Under the pieces are notes generated by a model that searched no databases, was not told where the DNA came from, and worked only from the letters and a program-made list of their open reading frames with translations. A stretch of DNA of 64,000 nucleotides from Pseudobdellovibrionaceae bacterium (lineage in GTDB: Bacteria; Bdellovibrionota; Bdellovibrionia; Bdellovibrionales; UBA1609): NCBI GenBank assembly GCA_020635075.1, contig JACKAM010000001.1:806001-870000 (forward strand). Reading direction: 5' to 3'. Every line of letters starts with the position of its first letter. The first letter of the stretch is position 1. Shown piece after piece: positions 9,101 to 17,433 of this stretch. Made by a program: the position numbers and the translations under genes.

Positions 9101-10261
9101 CCAGAGAAGGGCAACTGCCTTTCGCGGACCACCGAAGGGATGATGCCGATTGATCAGTTTATTAACGAGATCAACGTTAGGCGATTTGCCAACAAACCGA
9201 TTGAGGCAGAGGAACTTTTGGGTGTCATTGACGGTGAGGCTCTTGATGTGAGGTTGACATCAAGGCTGTGTAACTGGATTGCAGCTCGCGCAGAACAGGT
9301 ATGGAAGGAAAGCAAAGGTCCAAGGATTAATGCGGCCGGCGGGATACACCTTCGCCAGGACCTCTTTTGGCAATGCATTAGTAATCAACTCAGCTGGGAG
9401 AGACGGCCCGACAAGCACACACCCACTTTCATTGTTGAGCGAAAATACAAGATCTACCAAACGGGCGATTACCGCTTTAAGGGTGGTAAGTCCATGAACC
9501 TGAACGTGGGCGCAAGTTTTAGTTTGAATCACTCGGAGTCTTTTTCCTTCGGAAAGTCCTATAACCTTCTTGGACCACTCAACGGAATTCCCTATGTAGG
9601 AGCCATCTTGAGTCCGGCGGCCCTGCGATTATCCAGTGATGAATCCAAGAGCAGATCGGATGGGACCTCTATCAGTGAACAGGCCTTCCTGGTCATGCAG
9701 CAGGCGACGATGGATCTGGAGCTCCTTAGATATGAAAAGTGCGCCATTGTTAGAATGCATCCTGACCGATTTAATGAAATCCCGATGTTTTACTTTGGCT
9801 CGCGAGGAGACTCTGAAGGTGATCGCAAAGTATTAAGTGAGATCACCCGTGGCCTTATGTTCTGTAAGGGTGAAGAGGAAACCAAGCCCATTGCCGTGAG
9901 GGAACGCTATTACTACTTTACTCAGCACTTCACTGAAGGTGACCAGTTAGACTCCAGTGATCTCTATAACCACCCATGGCTGTTGGGTCTGCGTGGAGTT
10001 CGCGATTTCCACACTTTTGTAGCCCTGCTTAAGGCAGTGCCTTATAATTGGAAACTGGATGCTGTGGTTGAGGAGGAAGGCTGGGCTCTGCAGCACATGA
10101 TGAATACCTATCGGGAAATTCACCCGACATTTCCTGGCCTGTATTCCATCCTAAGTACCGAAGAGGATAAGCTAGAGTACCCCTTTGAGGACCGACCTCA
10201 TAACTCCTTTGCCAATGGCTGGAAGAAAAAGCCGGTTGGCGAGGGAGAGGGGAGAGATTAA
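6170..10261 (+). CDS. Very large lipoprotein of unknown function (1363 residues)
   Basis: The start at 6170 gives a lipoprotein signal (hydrophobic LPLLALFMLFLG followed by lipobox LSSC), with AAGGTGGAG upstream; a longer in-frame start lacks a signal. The mature protein is soluble-looking. The N-terminal half contains two similar segments, each with a Trp-containing strand ending in INPWDLF or VNPWAGF, suggesting repeated beta-sandwich units. The middle is rich in charged helix, and the C-terminal part has a Ser/Gly-rich stretch (NVGASFSLNHSESFSFGKS) followed by many Cys, Tyr and Trp residues. I do not recognise a family. Coupling to the upstream barrel gene suggests an outer-membrane complex. 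Confidence 0.75.
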   Translation: MWIFKRLPLLALFMLFLGLSSCWKASPHDPAKLKAMNESPEEQNTNFLVVSVGGSALPTREVTKDWKIPMARYYDLYACLIDRGSRNKILGIQFKVKVDETEVQPWTDENGCLHWQERIPVPNFYADENYLELERTIEGLGIYKGPRKIKIAVNPWAGFRRTGNPEIVWVKTGGEIPKEIKVIGKEEVRQALAGRNGQQQPAGSQEGSKRADAAKQLWMTNVSSYVKQIEELDKGVALEIHLAMKPVVKLRSLQGDPSPYPIKAGKFRVYAQIVATNLGRDRDQSLILTPDIPPSVGEVDEADGNLRVFLNAQITRRVARGNLQLALRVVPINAPEEIEAFEGLYEIGDYTQLQGKQGLWVSPKTYAEGERFDFDAYLKDTANYEKLMEAHQAFKLEPFEFSTMQIKFETIKPGETATTRTVEYSVVACVRNIVSGNRVRDEMFYVEKIPDSRYVALDQSFYPEGDDSKKPWCAGGKKPDESKSCREIPKTNHEGCLTWIGHVTHKYYKPEELLFPTVRIKHVSSGFTKELTLAINPWDLFATFGRDRRVLTDEYVDSLREVGTVQGSSKGREKIPSLFFINQFSYHTLRFRYEIDEFMNLNVKKMLLWRVDPSVLRYSSIVNGRRATEHLRDGIYLLKAAVQKDYLDPAARGVSIGRDPYSGETRLQLSEEVKKKQYITAVKKLVRVQDGKIITPVEIAMRDLRLMRIRSNMLVQLETIDEKELTKVSILHEELRKLGKERQLKAENGGSEAEYRNFMAAKMRPVYNYVRELSELEMNKPGRLSTPDDFAKFYDEMDELKDLPADFFSKVKDKTLQAYKKNDLTYMPTAPIVDLDSLRDLDSGLEPRVFSGPVTLLLNSNSSYMRPTDNLDEIYCPSSDDCDRIKKELADLHGGKKEDTEYRDSPFFGSIKHLYRKAVDRVIEDMMKLEENYRARNSVASLLYTFVRDYNLTYISLKDKPLIKFDTDKCKTVDDNIPEKGNCLSRTTEGMMPIDQFINEINVRRFANKPIEAEELLGVIDGEALDVRLTSRLCNWIAARAEQVWKESKGPRINAAGGIHLRQDLFWQCISNQLSWERRPDKHTPTFIVERKYKIYQTGDYRFKGGKSMNLNVGASFSLNHSESFSFGKSYNLLGPLNGIPYVGAILSPAALRLSSDESKSRSDGTSISEQAFLVMQQATMDLELLRYEKCAIVRMHPDRFNEIPMFYFGSRGDSEGDRKVLSEITRGLMFCKGEEETKPIAVRERYYYFTQHFTEGDQLDSSDLYNHPWLLGLRGVRDFHTFVALLKAVPYNWKLDAVVEEEGWALQHMMNTYREIHPTFPGLYSILSTEEDKLEYPFEDRPHNSFANGWKKKPVGEGEGRD

Positions 10262-10276
10262 ATATTGTTATTCCTG

Positions 10277-10294
10277 GACTCTCTGAAGAGAGTC
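10277..10294. terminator. Possible bidirectional terminator stem
   Basis: GACTCTCT and AGAGAGTC form a near-perfect palindrome in the 37-base gap between the convergent lipoprotein and waaA genes. There is no long T run on either side, so activity is doubtful. Confidence 0.35.
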
Positions 10295-10298
10295 TCTC

Positions 10299-11609
10299 TC
10301 AATCAGGGGCGAGTTGAGTTTTCGTGAACAATGCCGTGACGAAAGCATGACTCGCCCCACTTTTATTTGCCACTCCATCAACAATACGTTCTGACCACTG
10401 GGGAATTTGGTCCCTGGACTCCAATAGAAGGTCGATTACGCGAGCCATTTCATCCCGGGTGGCACAAACCTGAACCATGTGAAGATTTGTTCCAAGCTCC
10501 TTGTGTTTAAACTCCAAGGCCTCCCGGTTGTTTTGGTGGTCCGGTCCCACTAGGGTCACGGCGCCTGAACCAAGAGGCTCCATCACGCTATGGACGGAAC
10601 CTTTAAAAGAGCCTCCCACAAAGGCCATGCGGCCCCAGGAGTAGAGGTCAGCTAGAATACCCACTTGATCAATGATTAAAACGTGACCCTCAGGGTAGTG
10701 GTCGGCCTCGGAGTAACGGCAGCTGGTCAGGCCTAAGTCTTTGAGCTGGCTCGTGAGGGATTTGAGGTGCTCAGTTGTGGGCTCATGAGGCGCCAGAATT
10801 AAATGCAGGCCATGATCCTTAATAAAAGGAGCCAGCGCAGGCAGCAGGACTTTTTCGTCTTCCGGCCATGTCGAGCCGCCAACCATGGTTCGTAGAGGAT
10901 CAGCTGGTTTTAGCTCCTCTTTGAGATCTTTTTTGTGGCTGAGACGAAAGAGAACCTGATCATAGCGAGTGTCCCCGGCTGCAGTCACGGACGCTTGGGG
11001 CAGGAGATGCAAAATCTCCGATCGGTCGTCTTCGCTGACGCAGAAAATTTCGGAAACCAATGGAAGCAACAGACGCGCCAGGAGTCTGCTGAAAATACCC
11101 CGGGCCTTTTTGCCCGAGAAAGTGGCGCTAAACAAATAGACGGGAAGGTTTCGCTTGCCACACTGATAAAGCATTTCCGGCCACAAATCAGTACGTGAAA
11201 TCAAGCAGACCTGAGGATTAAAACGCCTGAGAAACTGACGACAGGCAGCTGTCGTATCCAAGGGTAAGGGTTCATCCCAGTCCACTTCGGGAGTGTTGGC
11301 GATGTTCTTCTGATAGGTGGGGGAAAAGTAGGTAACAAGGATTGGGGTCAGTGGGGCGCGCTGTTTGATTTCACGGAGGACGGACTTGGCGTATTCGAAT
11401 TCTCCGGAAGAGGCATGGAGCCAAATCGGCCTTTTCTTCCCAAGCCAATTGGGTGGTTGCCGATGATTGGCTTCCATGCGCAATTTCATTCCCCGGCGGA
11501 TTTTAGATGAGAACCAAAAACCGAGTGTAAAAAACAGGCTCAATAGAAGAGGCAGCCCGACAAAGCGGTAGAAAATAAAAAAAGGCCAAAAATACCAACT
11601 TACTGACAC
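10299..11609 (-). CDS. waaA: 3-deoxy-D-manno-octulosonic acid (Kdo) transferase
   Basis: WaaA (GT30) adds Kdo from CMP-Kdo to lipid IVA at the inner face of the cytoplasmic membrane, the first step of LPS core assembly. The 436-residue product is of usual length, with an N-terminal membrane anchor, then WLHASSGEFEYA holding the catalytic-base Glu, ISRTDLWPEML in the place of the family ETELWP, GDTRYDQV in the place of GN-KFD, GSTWPEDE, and VGGSF near the C-terminus before the nucleotide-binding MEPL. The family GGHN motif is altered to SVHSVMEP. The gene follows a heptosyltransferase-like gene with 2 bases between, so they form an operon. Confidence 0.93.
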   Translation of the reverse strand: MSVSWYFWPFFIFYRFVGLPLLLSLFFTLGFWFSSKIRRGMKLRMEANHRQPPNWLGKKRPIWLHASSGEFEYAKSVLREIKQRAPLTPILVTYFSPTYQKNIANTPEVDWDEPLPLDTTAACRQFLRRFNPQVCLISRTDLWPEMLYQCGKRNLPVYLFSATFSGKKARGIFSRLLARLLLPLVSEIFCVSEDDRSEILHLLPQASVTAAGDTRYDQVLFRLSHKKDLKEELKPADPLRTMVGGSTWPEDEKVLLPALAPFIKDHGLHLILAPHEPTTEHLKSLTSQLKDLGLTSCRYSEADHYPEGHVLIIDQVGILADLYSWGRMAFVGGSFKGSVHSVMEPLGSGAVTLVGPDHQNNREALEFKHKELGTNLHMVQVCATRDEMARVIDLLLESRDQIPQWSERIVDGVANKSGASHAFVTALFTKTQLAPD

Positions 11610-11611
11610 AC

Positions 11612-12649
11612 TTATACCTGAAGCTTTAATTGTTGATTGAGTTCACTTGCAACCGATTCGGGTTTGATGTCAATCAGGCATTTTCTGACTTCTTTGATGC
11701 GACATTCGCCCCGGCCATCCTTGGTGCAGGGGCGACAGGGGAGGTCCACCTCAAAGGTGTGGCTGTTGGGCCAGCTGGGAAAACCAAAGGCGGTGGGGCC
11801 GATCAATGCCCAAGTGGGGCGGCCCAGGTAATCCCCCAGATGAAGGAGGCCCGTGTCTCCACTTACAAGGCCCCCACATTCACTCACCAGGCGGGCGGAT
11901 TCATTCCAGCTTAGGAGGCCCGCCAGATTCTGAACTCTCTCGGGGGCAACCTTCTGAATTTCATCCAGGAAATGATCCTGGGGGCCTCCCAGAATCATGA
12001 ACTTCGCTTGAGGAAGGTGCGCGATCAGAGTCTGCCAGTAATCCACCGGCCAGCGCTTCATCTCCCACGCAGCACTGGGAGCCAGCAAAAGGCATTCGCT
12101 AGCAGGCCATTTGAGAAGTTGTCGAGTGTCTGGCTTGAGATCAGTAAGATTCAGGCCATGGGAGTGCTTTGTGTCCCATTTAATGCCCCATGGGCCAAGT
12201 GGCCACACAAAGGATTGAGCCCCATGGTAGGGCCAGGGAAGCAGCTTCCAGCCGAGGCGAAAAAGCAGCCATCGCTTCAGGCGGCTCTTCCCTCGCCGCA
12301 AAAAATGGGGAATGCGGCCTGGGCCCGGAAAGCGCAAAATCCAACTGAGAATATGGCTGCGGACATTGGAGTGAGCATCATATAGGTGAGTGAAATTCTG
12401 CCGGCGCAGCTCTTGAGCCAGCCGCAGCAGGGCCGACAATCCGCCTTTGCGATCCAGAGACCAGGTTTTCTGCAGCTGTGGGTGAGTGGCGACCAATTCG
12501 GCAAAATCACTGCGGGTTACCCAGTGAATGGGGGCGCCAGGGAAGCGTGCCGCCAAGTGATCAGCAGCCGTCAGGCATTGAATGATGTCTCCAAGGCTTG
12601 AAAAGCGGATGATCAAAATCTTGTGAGGACTCTTGGGCTGTAGGCTCAT
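11612..12649 (-). CDS. Glycosyltransferase family 9 (ADP-heptose:LPS heptosyltransferase-like)
   Basis: The 345-residue product has the GT9 N-terminal motif ILIIRFSSLGDIIQ, whose Asp is the presumed catalytic base of WaaC/WaaF. The second domain shows APSAAWEMKRWP and SGDTGLLHLGDYLGRPTWAL-type donor-binding motifs, then a Cys-rich tail (CRPCTKDGRGEC) common in WaaF-like members. It should add heptose to the LPS core from ADP-heptose on the cytoplasmic side. Whether it is heptosyltransferase I or II cannot be told. It lies directly upstream of waaA, which supports an LPS role. Confidence 0.88.
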   Translation of the reverse strand: MSLQPKSPHKILIIRFSSLGDIIQCLTAADHLAARFPGAPIHWVTRSDFAELVATHPQLQKTWSLDRKGGLSALLRLAQELRRQNFTHLYDAHSNVRSHILSWILRFPGPGRIPHFLRRGKSRLKRWLLFRLGWKLLPWPYHGAQSFVWPLGPWGIKWDTKHSHGLNLTDLKPDTRQLLKWPASECLLLAPSAAWEMKRWPVDYWQTLIAHLPQAKFMILGGPQDHFLDEIQKVAPERVQNLAGLLSWNESARLVSECGGLVSGDTGLLHLGDYLGRPTWALIGPTAFGFPSWPNSHTFEVDLPCRPCTKDGRGECRIKEVRKCLIDIKPESVASELNQQLKLQV

Positions 12650-12695
12650 AGGCTGAGCCTATCTCACTTTGGCCTCCTCTCCAAGCTGCTTGAAA

Positions 12696-12727
12696 GCAAA
12701 AGGGAGCTTTGAAGGGCTCCCTTTTGC
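12696..12727 (-). terminator. Intrinsic terminator of the tandem-UDG-like gene
   Basis: GCAAAAGGGAGC and GCTCCCTTTTGC form a 12-bp perfect stem with an 8-base loop. On the minus strand it comes 26 bases after the stop codon of the upstream gene and is followed by TTTC. It separates that gene from the heptosyltransferase gene. Confidence 0.7.
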
Positions 12728-12753
12728 CAAAACAGAATCAACTACGAGGGTTA

Positions 12754-15057
12754 CTAGCGGGCCTGATCCAGGCGCTCCAGCTGCATCATCTGCATGACGT
12801 CGGCAGCACTTAAACCATCGGCTGGGATCTGATAGAATTCGTGGACGTTCAGATCTTTGTCGTCTTCCCAAACCCGGTAGTACTGGTGGGCATCATCCAA
12901 TTGGGCGTAACGGTTGCCATCGCGTCCAGAGGGGCTGATGTCTTCCAGCTTTTTGCTCAGATAGGTCACCATATCCTGGCCTTTAAAGCTAACGCCTTCA
13001 AGAGACTCAGGCTGAAGTTTGGTGGACCAGTAAGGGGCAGTCACTTTGTAGTAGTTCTTGTAGGGATCATCTGATCCGCTCACAATGTCCCCACGTTCAG
13101 CTCGCGTTCCGCTGGAGCCCATCCACCAACGACTGTGAGAAGGAAGATCTTCGCGGGCGATGGTCATGAGTTCACCCTTATAAGTGCCTTCCTTTTTTGA
13201 TTTGATCAACTTGGCGAGATCTGTGGAACTCGCGTCCCAGGATTTGGCAAAGGACCGTGATTCAGGAGAGCTGAGTTTGACCCATTTTTTTACCAACTTC
13301 TCCAGGGGCATTCCTTCAGCCATCAGGGCCTGAACCACCTGCTCTGCTACAGGGCCGAGAGTAACAACCGCCTGAGTGGGCCTGCCGTTCTTCTCGCTCG
13401 CGGCCAGTATCGCCTTGATTATGTGAATGCGTTTTTTCATAACATCGCCATGGAGAGCAATGGAGGCAACTTGGTCTTGCTCCATACCCAGAGTATCAAC
13501 TGGCAGGTTGCGGAGGATGGCATAGTCGCTGGCGACCCCAGATGCCTTAAGCCAGGCTTGGAGCTTTTGCCCCACGGTTCCGCTCAATGCCCGGCCAGAG
13601 AAGAATCCATCATGGGAATACTGGTCAGCCAGGATGAGTACCCGAGCCTGATTGAGGCGGCCACGGTAGATGGGTCCGTGTCCAAACGACGGATGATTCA
13701 TGGGTTGCACACTCAATCCAGAGAGAGCATAAAAGTCCGGCCAGTTTTTCTGGAGGGCCTCAGAGAGATCACAGGAATAAATAGGAGCTTTTTTGCCGAA
13801 GCCGCAGGGGCCCGGATCAAAAGACATGAAATCGGCCTTTGGAGATTCGTAGGGGACGTCACCGGGGGCCATGCCTTTGAGGCCAACAACCTTTGTTCCC
13901 TTTTTAACAAAGCCTGAATCGACATCGCTCGGGCGCTCCGACTTGGGGTAGCTCACTTTGTGGCCGTCAGCATTGTACTTTCCGGCCCGAGAGAACACTT
14001 GAATGGCTTTTTGGGTTTGGCGATTTGAAGAAGTGCCCGATTGACCCATACGCCAGTTGGTACCAAAAGCAAAATCACGAAAGGGAACGGGGGCATTTCC
14101 ATACTTGTACTCGCCTTCCAGGAGAGCTTGCATCAACTCATCACGAGTGCTGCCGAGACCTTCATCGATATCTGCCATCCACTTAGGATTGTCCTTCATG
14201 AACTGACCCACCTTGCGGGCTGCAGTGGTGAATCCCTTAATGATATTTTGCAGAGCCGCCAAACCACCGTTACGAGGACTGGCTCCGCCGGGGTGAGGGA
14301 CACCGATAACTAGAATATCATTCTTCAAATTCACTGAAACCTTTTTGCCGTCACGGGTGTACTTGTTTTTGAAGTATTCCTTCATTCCGGAAGTGTCACA
14401 GTTTGCCAAGTTGTTGGAAGCAAAACAGCGTCCTCCGCGGGCGTTGACCCAAGTGGCGACGGAAGCCTTACCTCCGGTTCCCACTCCCATAACAAAGGAC
14501 AAGGTCTCAGGATTTTGTTCCACCATGTAGTCAAACAGACGGTGACGATAGTCAACAATGGGGCTTTCCACGTCTTGTTCCATCCATTTGAATTTAGCAT
14601 CTTCGTGATCCAGCTGCCCGTTGATGGTGTAAACAAAGGTGTTCAAAAACAAGTAGCTGTGTTTCACGCCGAGGAAATTCAAAAATTTTTGCGTCTTGGT
14701 TCCAGTTGATCCAGTAAAGGCCCGGTTAGTGACGTTTTCGTCCTGAGCCCCTTCTTGGCCAACCACAAATGCCTTCACCTCATTTTGTCCGAGCCGTCCC
14801 CGATACCACATAGGGCCGAAGATCCAGCGAAATTTTTCTTGACCGTCTTTCCCCAGCACCTCTTCGCCAATGCCCCGGTAATTGGGAGTTTCGGCAAAGA
14901 GCCTGGCCCATTCTGAGTTGATGGGCGGGCCTGGATCGTAGTCAGATGGAAGTCCTCTTTCAGCTTTGATGTAGTGTCCGCCTTGTTGGTAGGCGGAAGC
15001 GGGGTTGAGCCACAAGAGGGCGGCTCCAAGACAGGTCAGAACACCAAGACGAGTCAT
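12754..15057 (-). CDS. Exported protein with two uracil-DNA-glycosylase-superfamily-like domains
   Basis: The 767-residue product begins with a signal peptide (MTRLGVLTCLGAALLWLNP-ASA). AAGGAG lies 7 bases before this ATG; an upstream in-frame ATG is less likely. Two segments resemble the family 4/5 UDG fold. Domain 1 has VKAFVVGQEGAQDE and RAFTGSTG near residues 94-119 and an HPG motif near 255. Domain 2 has VLILADQYSHDGFFSGRALS-type residues near 473-492, TLGPVAEQVV near 566, and PSHSR near 640. Key acidic residues of the GEAPG-E motif are altered, so base excision is not assured. Export of such a fold is unusual. It is a single gene with its own terminator. Confidence 0.7.
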   Translation of the reverse strand: MTRLGVLTCLGAALLWLNPASAYQQGGHYIKAERGLPSDYDPGPPINSEWARLFAETPNYRGIGEEVLGKDGQEKFRWIFGPMWYRGRLGQNEVKAFVVGQEGAQDENVTNRAFTGSTGTKTQKFLNFLGVKHSYLFLNTFVYTINGQLDHEDAKFKWMEQDVESPIVDYRHRLFDYMVEQNPETLSFVMGVGTGGKASVATWVNARGGRCFASNNLANCDTSGMKEYFKNKYTRDGKKVSVNLKNDILVIGVPHPGGASPRNGGLAALQNIIKGFTTAARKVGQFMKDNPKWMADIDEGLGSTRDELMQALLEGEYKYGNAPVPFRDFAFGTNWRMGQSGTSSNRQTQKAIQVFSRAGKYNADGHKVSYPKSERPSDVDSGFVKKGTKVVGLKGMAPGDVPYESPKADFMSFDPGPCGFGKKAPIYSCDLSEALQKNWPDFYALSGLSVQPMNHPSFGHGPIYRGRLNQARVLILADQYSHDGFFSGRALSGTVGQKLQAWLKASGVASDYAILRNLPVDTLGMEQDQVASIALHGDVMKKRIHIIKAILAASEKNGRPTQAVVTLGPVAEQVVQALMAEGMPLEKLVKKWVKLSSPESRSFAKSWDASSTDLAKLIKSKKEGTYKGELMTIAREDLPSHSRWWMGSSGTRAERGDIVSGSDDPYKNYYKVTAPYWSTKLQPESLEGVSFKGQDMVTYLSKKLEDISPSGRDGNRYAQLDDAHQYYRVWEDDKDLNVHEFYQIPADGLSAADVMQMMQLERLDQAR

Positions 15058-15176
15058 GGTTTTTCTCCTTACTTTGGGTGGTTTTCCCGAAAGTAATGGA
15101 CCCGGATTCATAGCGTCAAATCAGGTTCTTGTGCTTATAAAAGTTAGACAGGAAGCCTCGGGTCTGTGGAATTATT

Positions 15177-15791
15177 TCAGACCGAACCCAGTAATCCCAT
15201 CTGTTTGAGTTGGATCTTGAGGGTGCCGGGGTCGCGAAAATGAAGGGCGAGAAAGCCCATGTCCAGGGCAGTTTTTACATTTTCCAGGCTATCGTCAATA
15301 AACAGGCAATCGGTGGCTTTGAGATCGTATCGGTTCAGAAGAATTTCAAATATTTTTGGGTCAGGTTTTACCACACCTTCATTGCCACTTAAAATAAGCC
15401 CATCAAACTCGCCCAAAAAACCAAAGCGCTTTTCAACCAGGGGAAAGGTTTGAGAAGACCAGTTGCTAAGGGCATAGAGGCCGAATGAGCCCACCTTTTG
15501 AAAGTGGCGAAAGAGCTCCACTGTAAGGGCAATCTCCCCTTGGACCATCTCGGGCCAGCGGTCCCAATAGAGTCTGATCTCACGGCTGTAGTGGGGGCAG
15601 GCCTGGCAGCGTTCTTCAATGCCGTCAGTAAATGACAGTCCGGCATCCAGTCGGGCATTCCATTCCGAGGAGCAGACATACTGCAGGAAATACTCCATTT
15701 CGTCCGCCGATTTGAAAACCTGCTGATAGAGATACCTGGGGTTCCAATCAACCAGGACGCCGCCTAAATCAAAAACAATATTCTTCACCAT
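15177..15791 (-). CDS. HAD-superfamily hydrolase (subfamily IA phosphatase-like)
   Basis: The 204-residue cytosolic product shows all four HAD motifs in order: DLGGVLVD near the N-terminus with nucleophile and acid/base Asp, ALSN for motif II, KPDP for the motif III lysine, and FIDDS for motif IV. A helical cap of about 70 residues lies between motifs I and II. YihX-like sugar phosphatases and haloacid dehalogenases share this layout; substrate unknown. No clear ribosome-binding site precedes the ATG. It is divergent from the motor operon that starts 166 bases away. Confidence 0.88.
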   Translation of the reverse strand: MVKNIVFDLGGVLVDWNPRYLYQQVFKSADEMEYFLQYVCSSEWNARLDAGLSFTDGIEERCQACPHYSREIRLYWDRWPEMVQGEIALTVELFRHFQKVGSFGLYALSNWSSQTFPLVEKRFGFLGEFDGLILSGNEGVVKPDPKIFEILLNRYDLKATDCLFIDDSLENVKTALDMGFLALHFRDPGTLKIQLKQMGLLGSV

Positions 15792-15957
15792 GAGGGGAGT
15801 CTAGCATCCGGCCCCGACCTTGGCCAAGGTAGAACCGAGGCAATTGTGTCCCACTCTTGGGCCTTGGTCCAGTTTCTTGATCTGGATTTAACCGGCTCAT
15901 CAGGAAGGCCGAAAGGTTGCATTGAGAAAGTGCAGAAATATCAACTGGAAAGCAGTG

Positions 15958-16608
15958 ATGCGGATGAATAAAATGAGTTTAACTTCATTCAGATCGCGAA
16001 TGCTCTATCTACTAATTGGAGTGGTGCCGGTGTTCTTTGGTTGTCAGACGGCCACACTCAATGTGCAGACCAGTCCCGACGAAGCCGAGGTCTTTGCTGT
16101 CTATCCGGGACAACAACCTGCGAAACTTGGGAAAACACCCTTAAAAGTAGAAAGCCAGGCCCTGTTTGCCCACCCGGGTGATTCATTCAAACTTTTGGTG
16201 CAAAAAGAAGGCTTTTTTACTGAGCAGTTTTTGGTTCCCAAGTCCCTATTCGCCGCCAATGTTAAACTTGATATCGCGATGAAAGAAAATAAGGCGCCAG
16301 TCGCCTGCACAGAACAAGACGCAGCTGTGGAAGAAGTGGCCCGCAATGTGGCCCAGGCCCAGTCCTTTATTCAGGCCAAGCGCTATGAGGGAGCGGTGAG
16401 AATCTTGCTCAACCTTTCGGATCGTTTTCCCAACTCCAGCGTGGTCTACGATTTATTAGGTAATGCCTATTATTTGATGAAGGATTTGGAGTCGGCTCTA
16501 GGTAATTACGAGAAGTCTTTGCGGCTAAGTCCTAATAACTCTGAAACGCAAAGAATGGTGAATAAGCTAAAGTCGATCTATTCAATTCGAGCGCCGGCAG
16601 GAAATTAA
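15958..16608 (+). CDS. PEGA-domain and TPR lipoprotein, first gene of a MotAB-like operon
   Basis: The product (216 residues from the start chosen) has a lipoprotein signal with lipobox FFGC. A PEGA-type domain follows (TLNVQTSPDEAEVFAV at its start and VQKEGFFTEQF in the middle), then a spacer, then at least two TPR-like helical repeats (YEGAVRILLNLSDRFPNSS, LESALGNYEKSLRLSPNNS). PEGA domains often bind peptidoglycan-proximal partners and TPRs bind proteins, so it may anchor or organise the complex encoded downstream. Three in-frame ATGs and an upstream TTG at 15922 compete as starts. The next gene begins 2 bases after the stop. Confidence 0.8.
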   Translation: MRMNKMSLTSFRSRMLYLLIGVVPVFFGCQTATLNVQTSPDEAEVFAVYPGQQPAKLGKTPLKVESQALFAHPGDSFKLLVQKEGFFTEQFLVPKSLFAANVKLDIAMKENKAPVACTEQDAAVEEVARNVAQAQSFIQAKRYEGAVRILLNLSDRFPNSSVVYDLLGNAYYLMKDLESALGNYEKSLRLSPNNSETQRMVNKLKSIYSIRAPAGN

Positions 16609-16610
16609 GT

Positions 16611-17411
16611 ATGTATTATGTATTAGGCCTACTCATAGCTACTTCCAGTGTTGTTGCGGTGATTATTCACCTGCAGCAGGCCTATACCAGCTACTATGAC
16701 TTTGTGGCTTTTTGGATGGTTTTGGGTGGTACAATGTCTGTGGCCACTATCATCGCCCCTTGGGACATTCGTCGCGACTTTTTTCGCAATCTTAGGTCAT
16801 TGATAGTACATGTGACACCCTCGCAAAGAGACTTTTTGCAGGTATGCTTGGACATCATTGGAAAGCATAGCAATGGGCTTAAAGATTTCAAGGCAGATCC
16901 GTCCCGCATTGAGCAGCGGATTTTACGAGATGGCTTGGAGTTGATCTCCCTTGGATTCATGACGGACAAGATTGAACCCATCCTAAAGGAAAGAGTTTAC
17001 CAAGCCAACGAGCGCAACTTTCGCTGTAGTGCCATGGTTAGATCCTTGGCCAAGTACCCTCCCGCCTTCGGGTTGGCCGGAACGGTTTTTGGTCTGGTTC
17101 ACCTGATGCGAGGTGTGTCTGAAGGAATGACGGCCGAGGAAACCGGTGTGCGCATGGCAATTGCGCTGGTGGCAACACTTTACGGTTTGATGGTGGCCAA
17201 CCTGTTTGTCAATCCTGCCGGTGAATTGATTAACCGCTATGGGAAAATGGATGAGCGCTTGGCAGAGCTTGCCATTCAGGCTGTATTGCTGGCTGCTGAT
17301 AGAACTCCGATTCTTGAGGCCCAGGAGATGCTCAACTCATTTGTTGATGAGGACCAGCGTATTGATTTGACCTCAGGGTTTGGTGCAGCTGTTTTTGAAG
17401 AGGCAGCCTAA
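16611..17411 (+). CDS. MotA-like stator / proton channel protein
   Basis: The 266-residue product has four hydrophobic spans in the MotA arrangement: two near the N-terminus (YVLGLLIATSSVVAVIIHL, then FWMVLGGTMSVATII), a cytosolic domain of about 100 residues, and two near residues 155-210. The signature PPAFGLAGTVFGLVHLM and the following VRMAIALVATLYGLMVANL are typical of MotA/TolQ/ExbB pore helices. With MotB it would form an ion-driven stator. It lies in an operon without other flagellar genes. The stop is 2 bases after the PEGA gene and 22 bases before the MotB gene. Confidence 0.88.
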   Translation: MYYVLGLLIATSSVVAVIIHLQQAYTSYYDFVAFWMVLGGTMSVATIIAPWDIRRDFFRNLRSLIVHVTPSQRDFLQVCLDIIGKHSNGLKDFKADPSRIEQRILRDGLELISLGFMTDKIEPILKERVYQANERNFRCSAMVRSLAKYPPAFGLAGTVFGLVHLMRGVSEGMTAEETGVRMAIALVATLYGLMVANLFVNPAGELINRYGKMDERLAELAIQAVLLAADRTPILEAQEMLNSFVDEDQRIDLTSGFGAAVFEEAA

Positions 17412-17433
17412 GTGAAAAGACAAGAAGTGTAAA

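Noticed and set aside
9154..10081. Minus-strand frames within the 1363-residue lipoprotein gene
   Set aside because: They are shadows of a long frame with consistent codon use.
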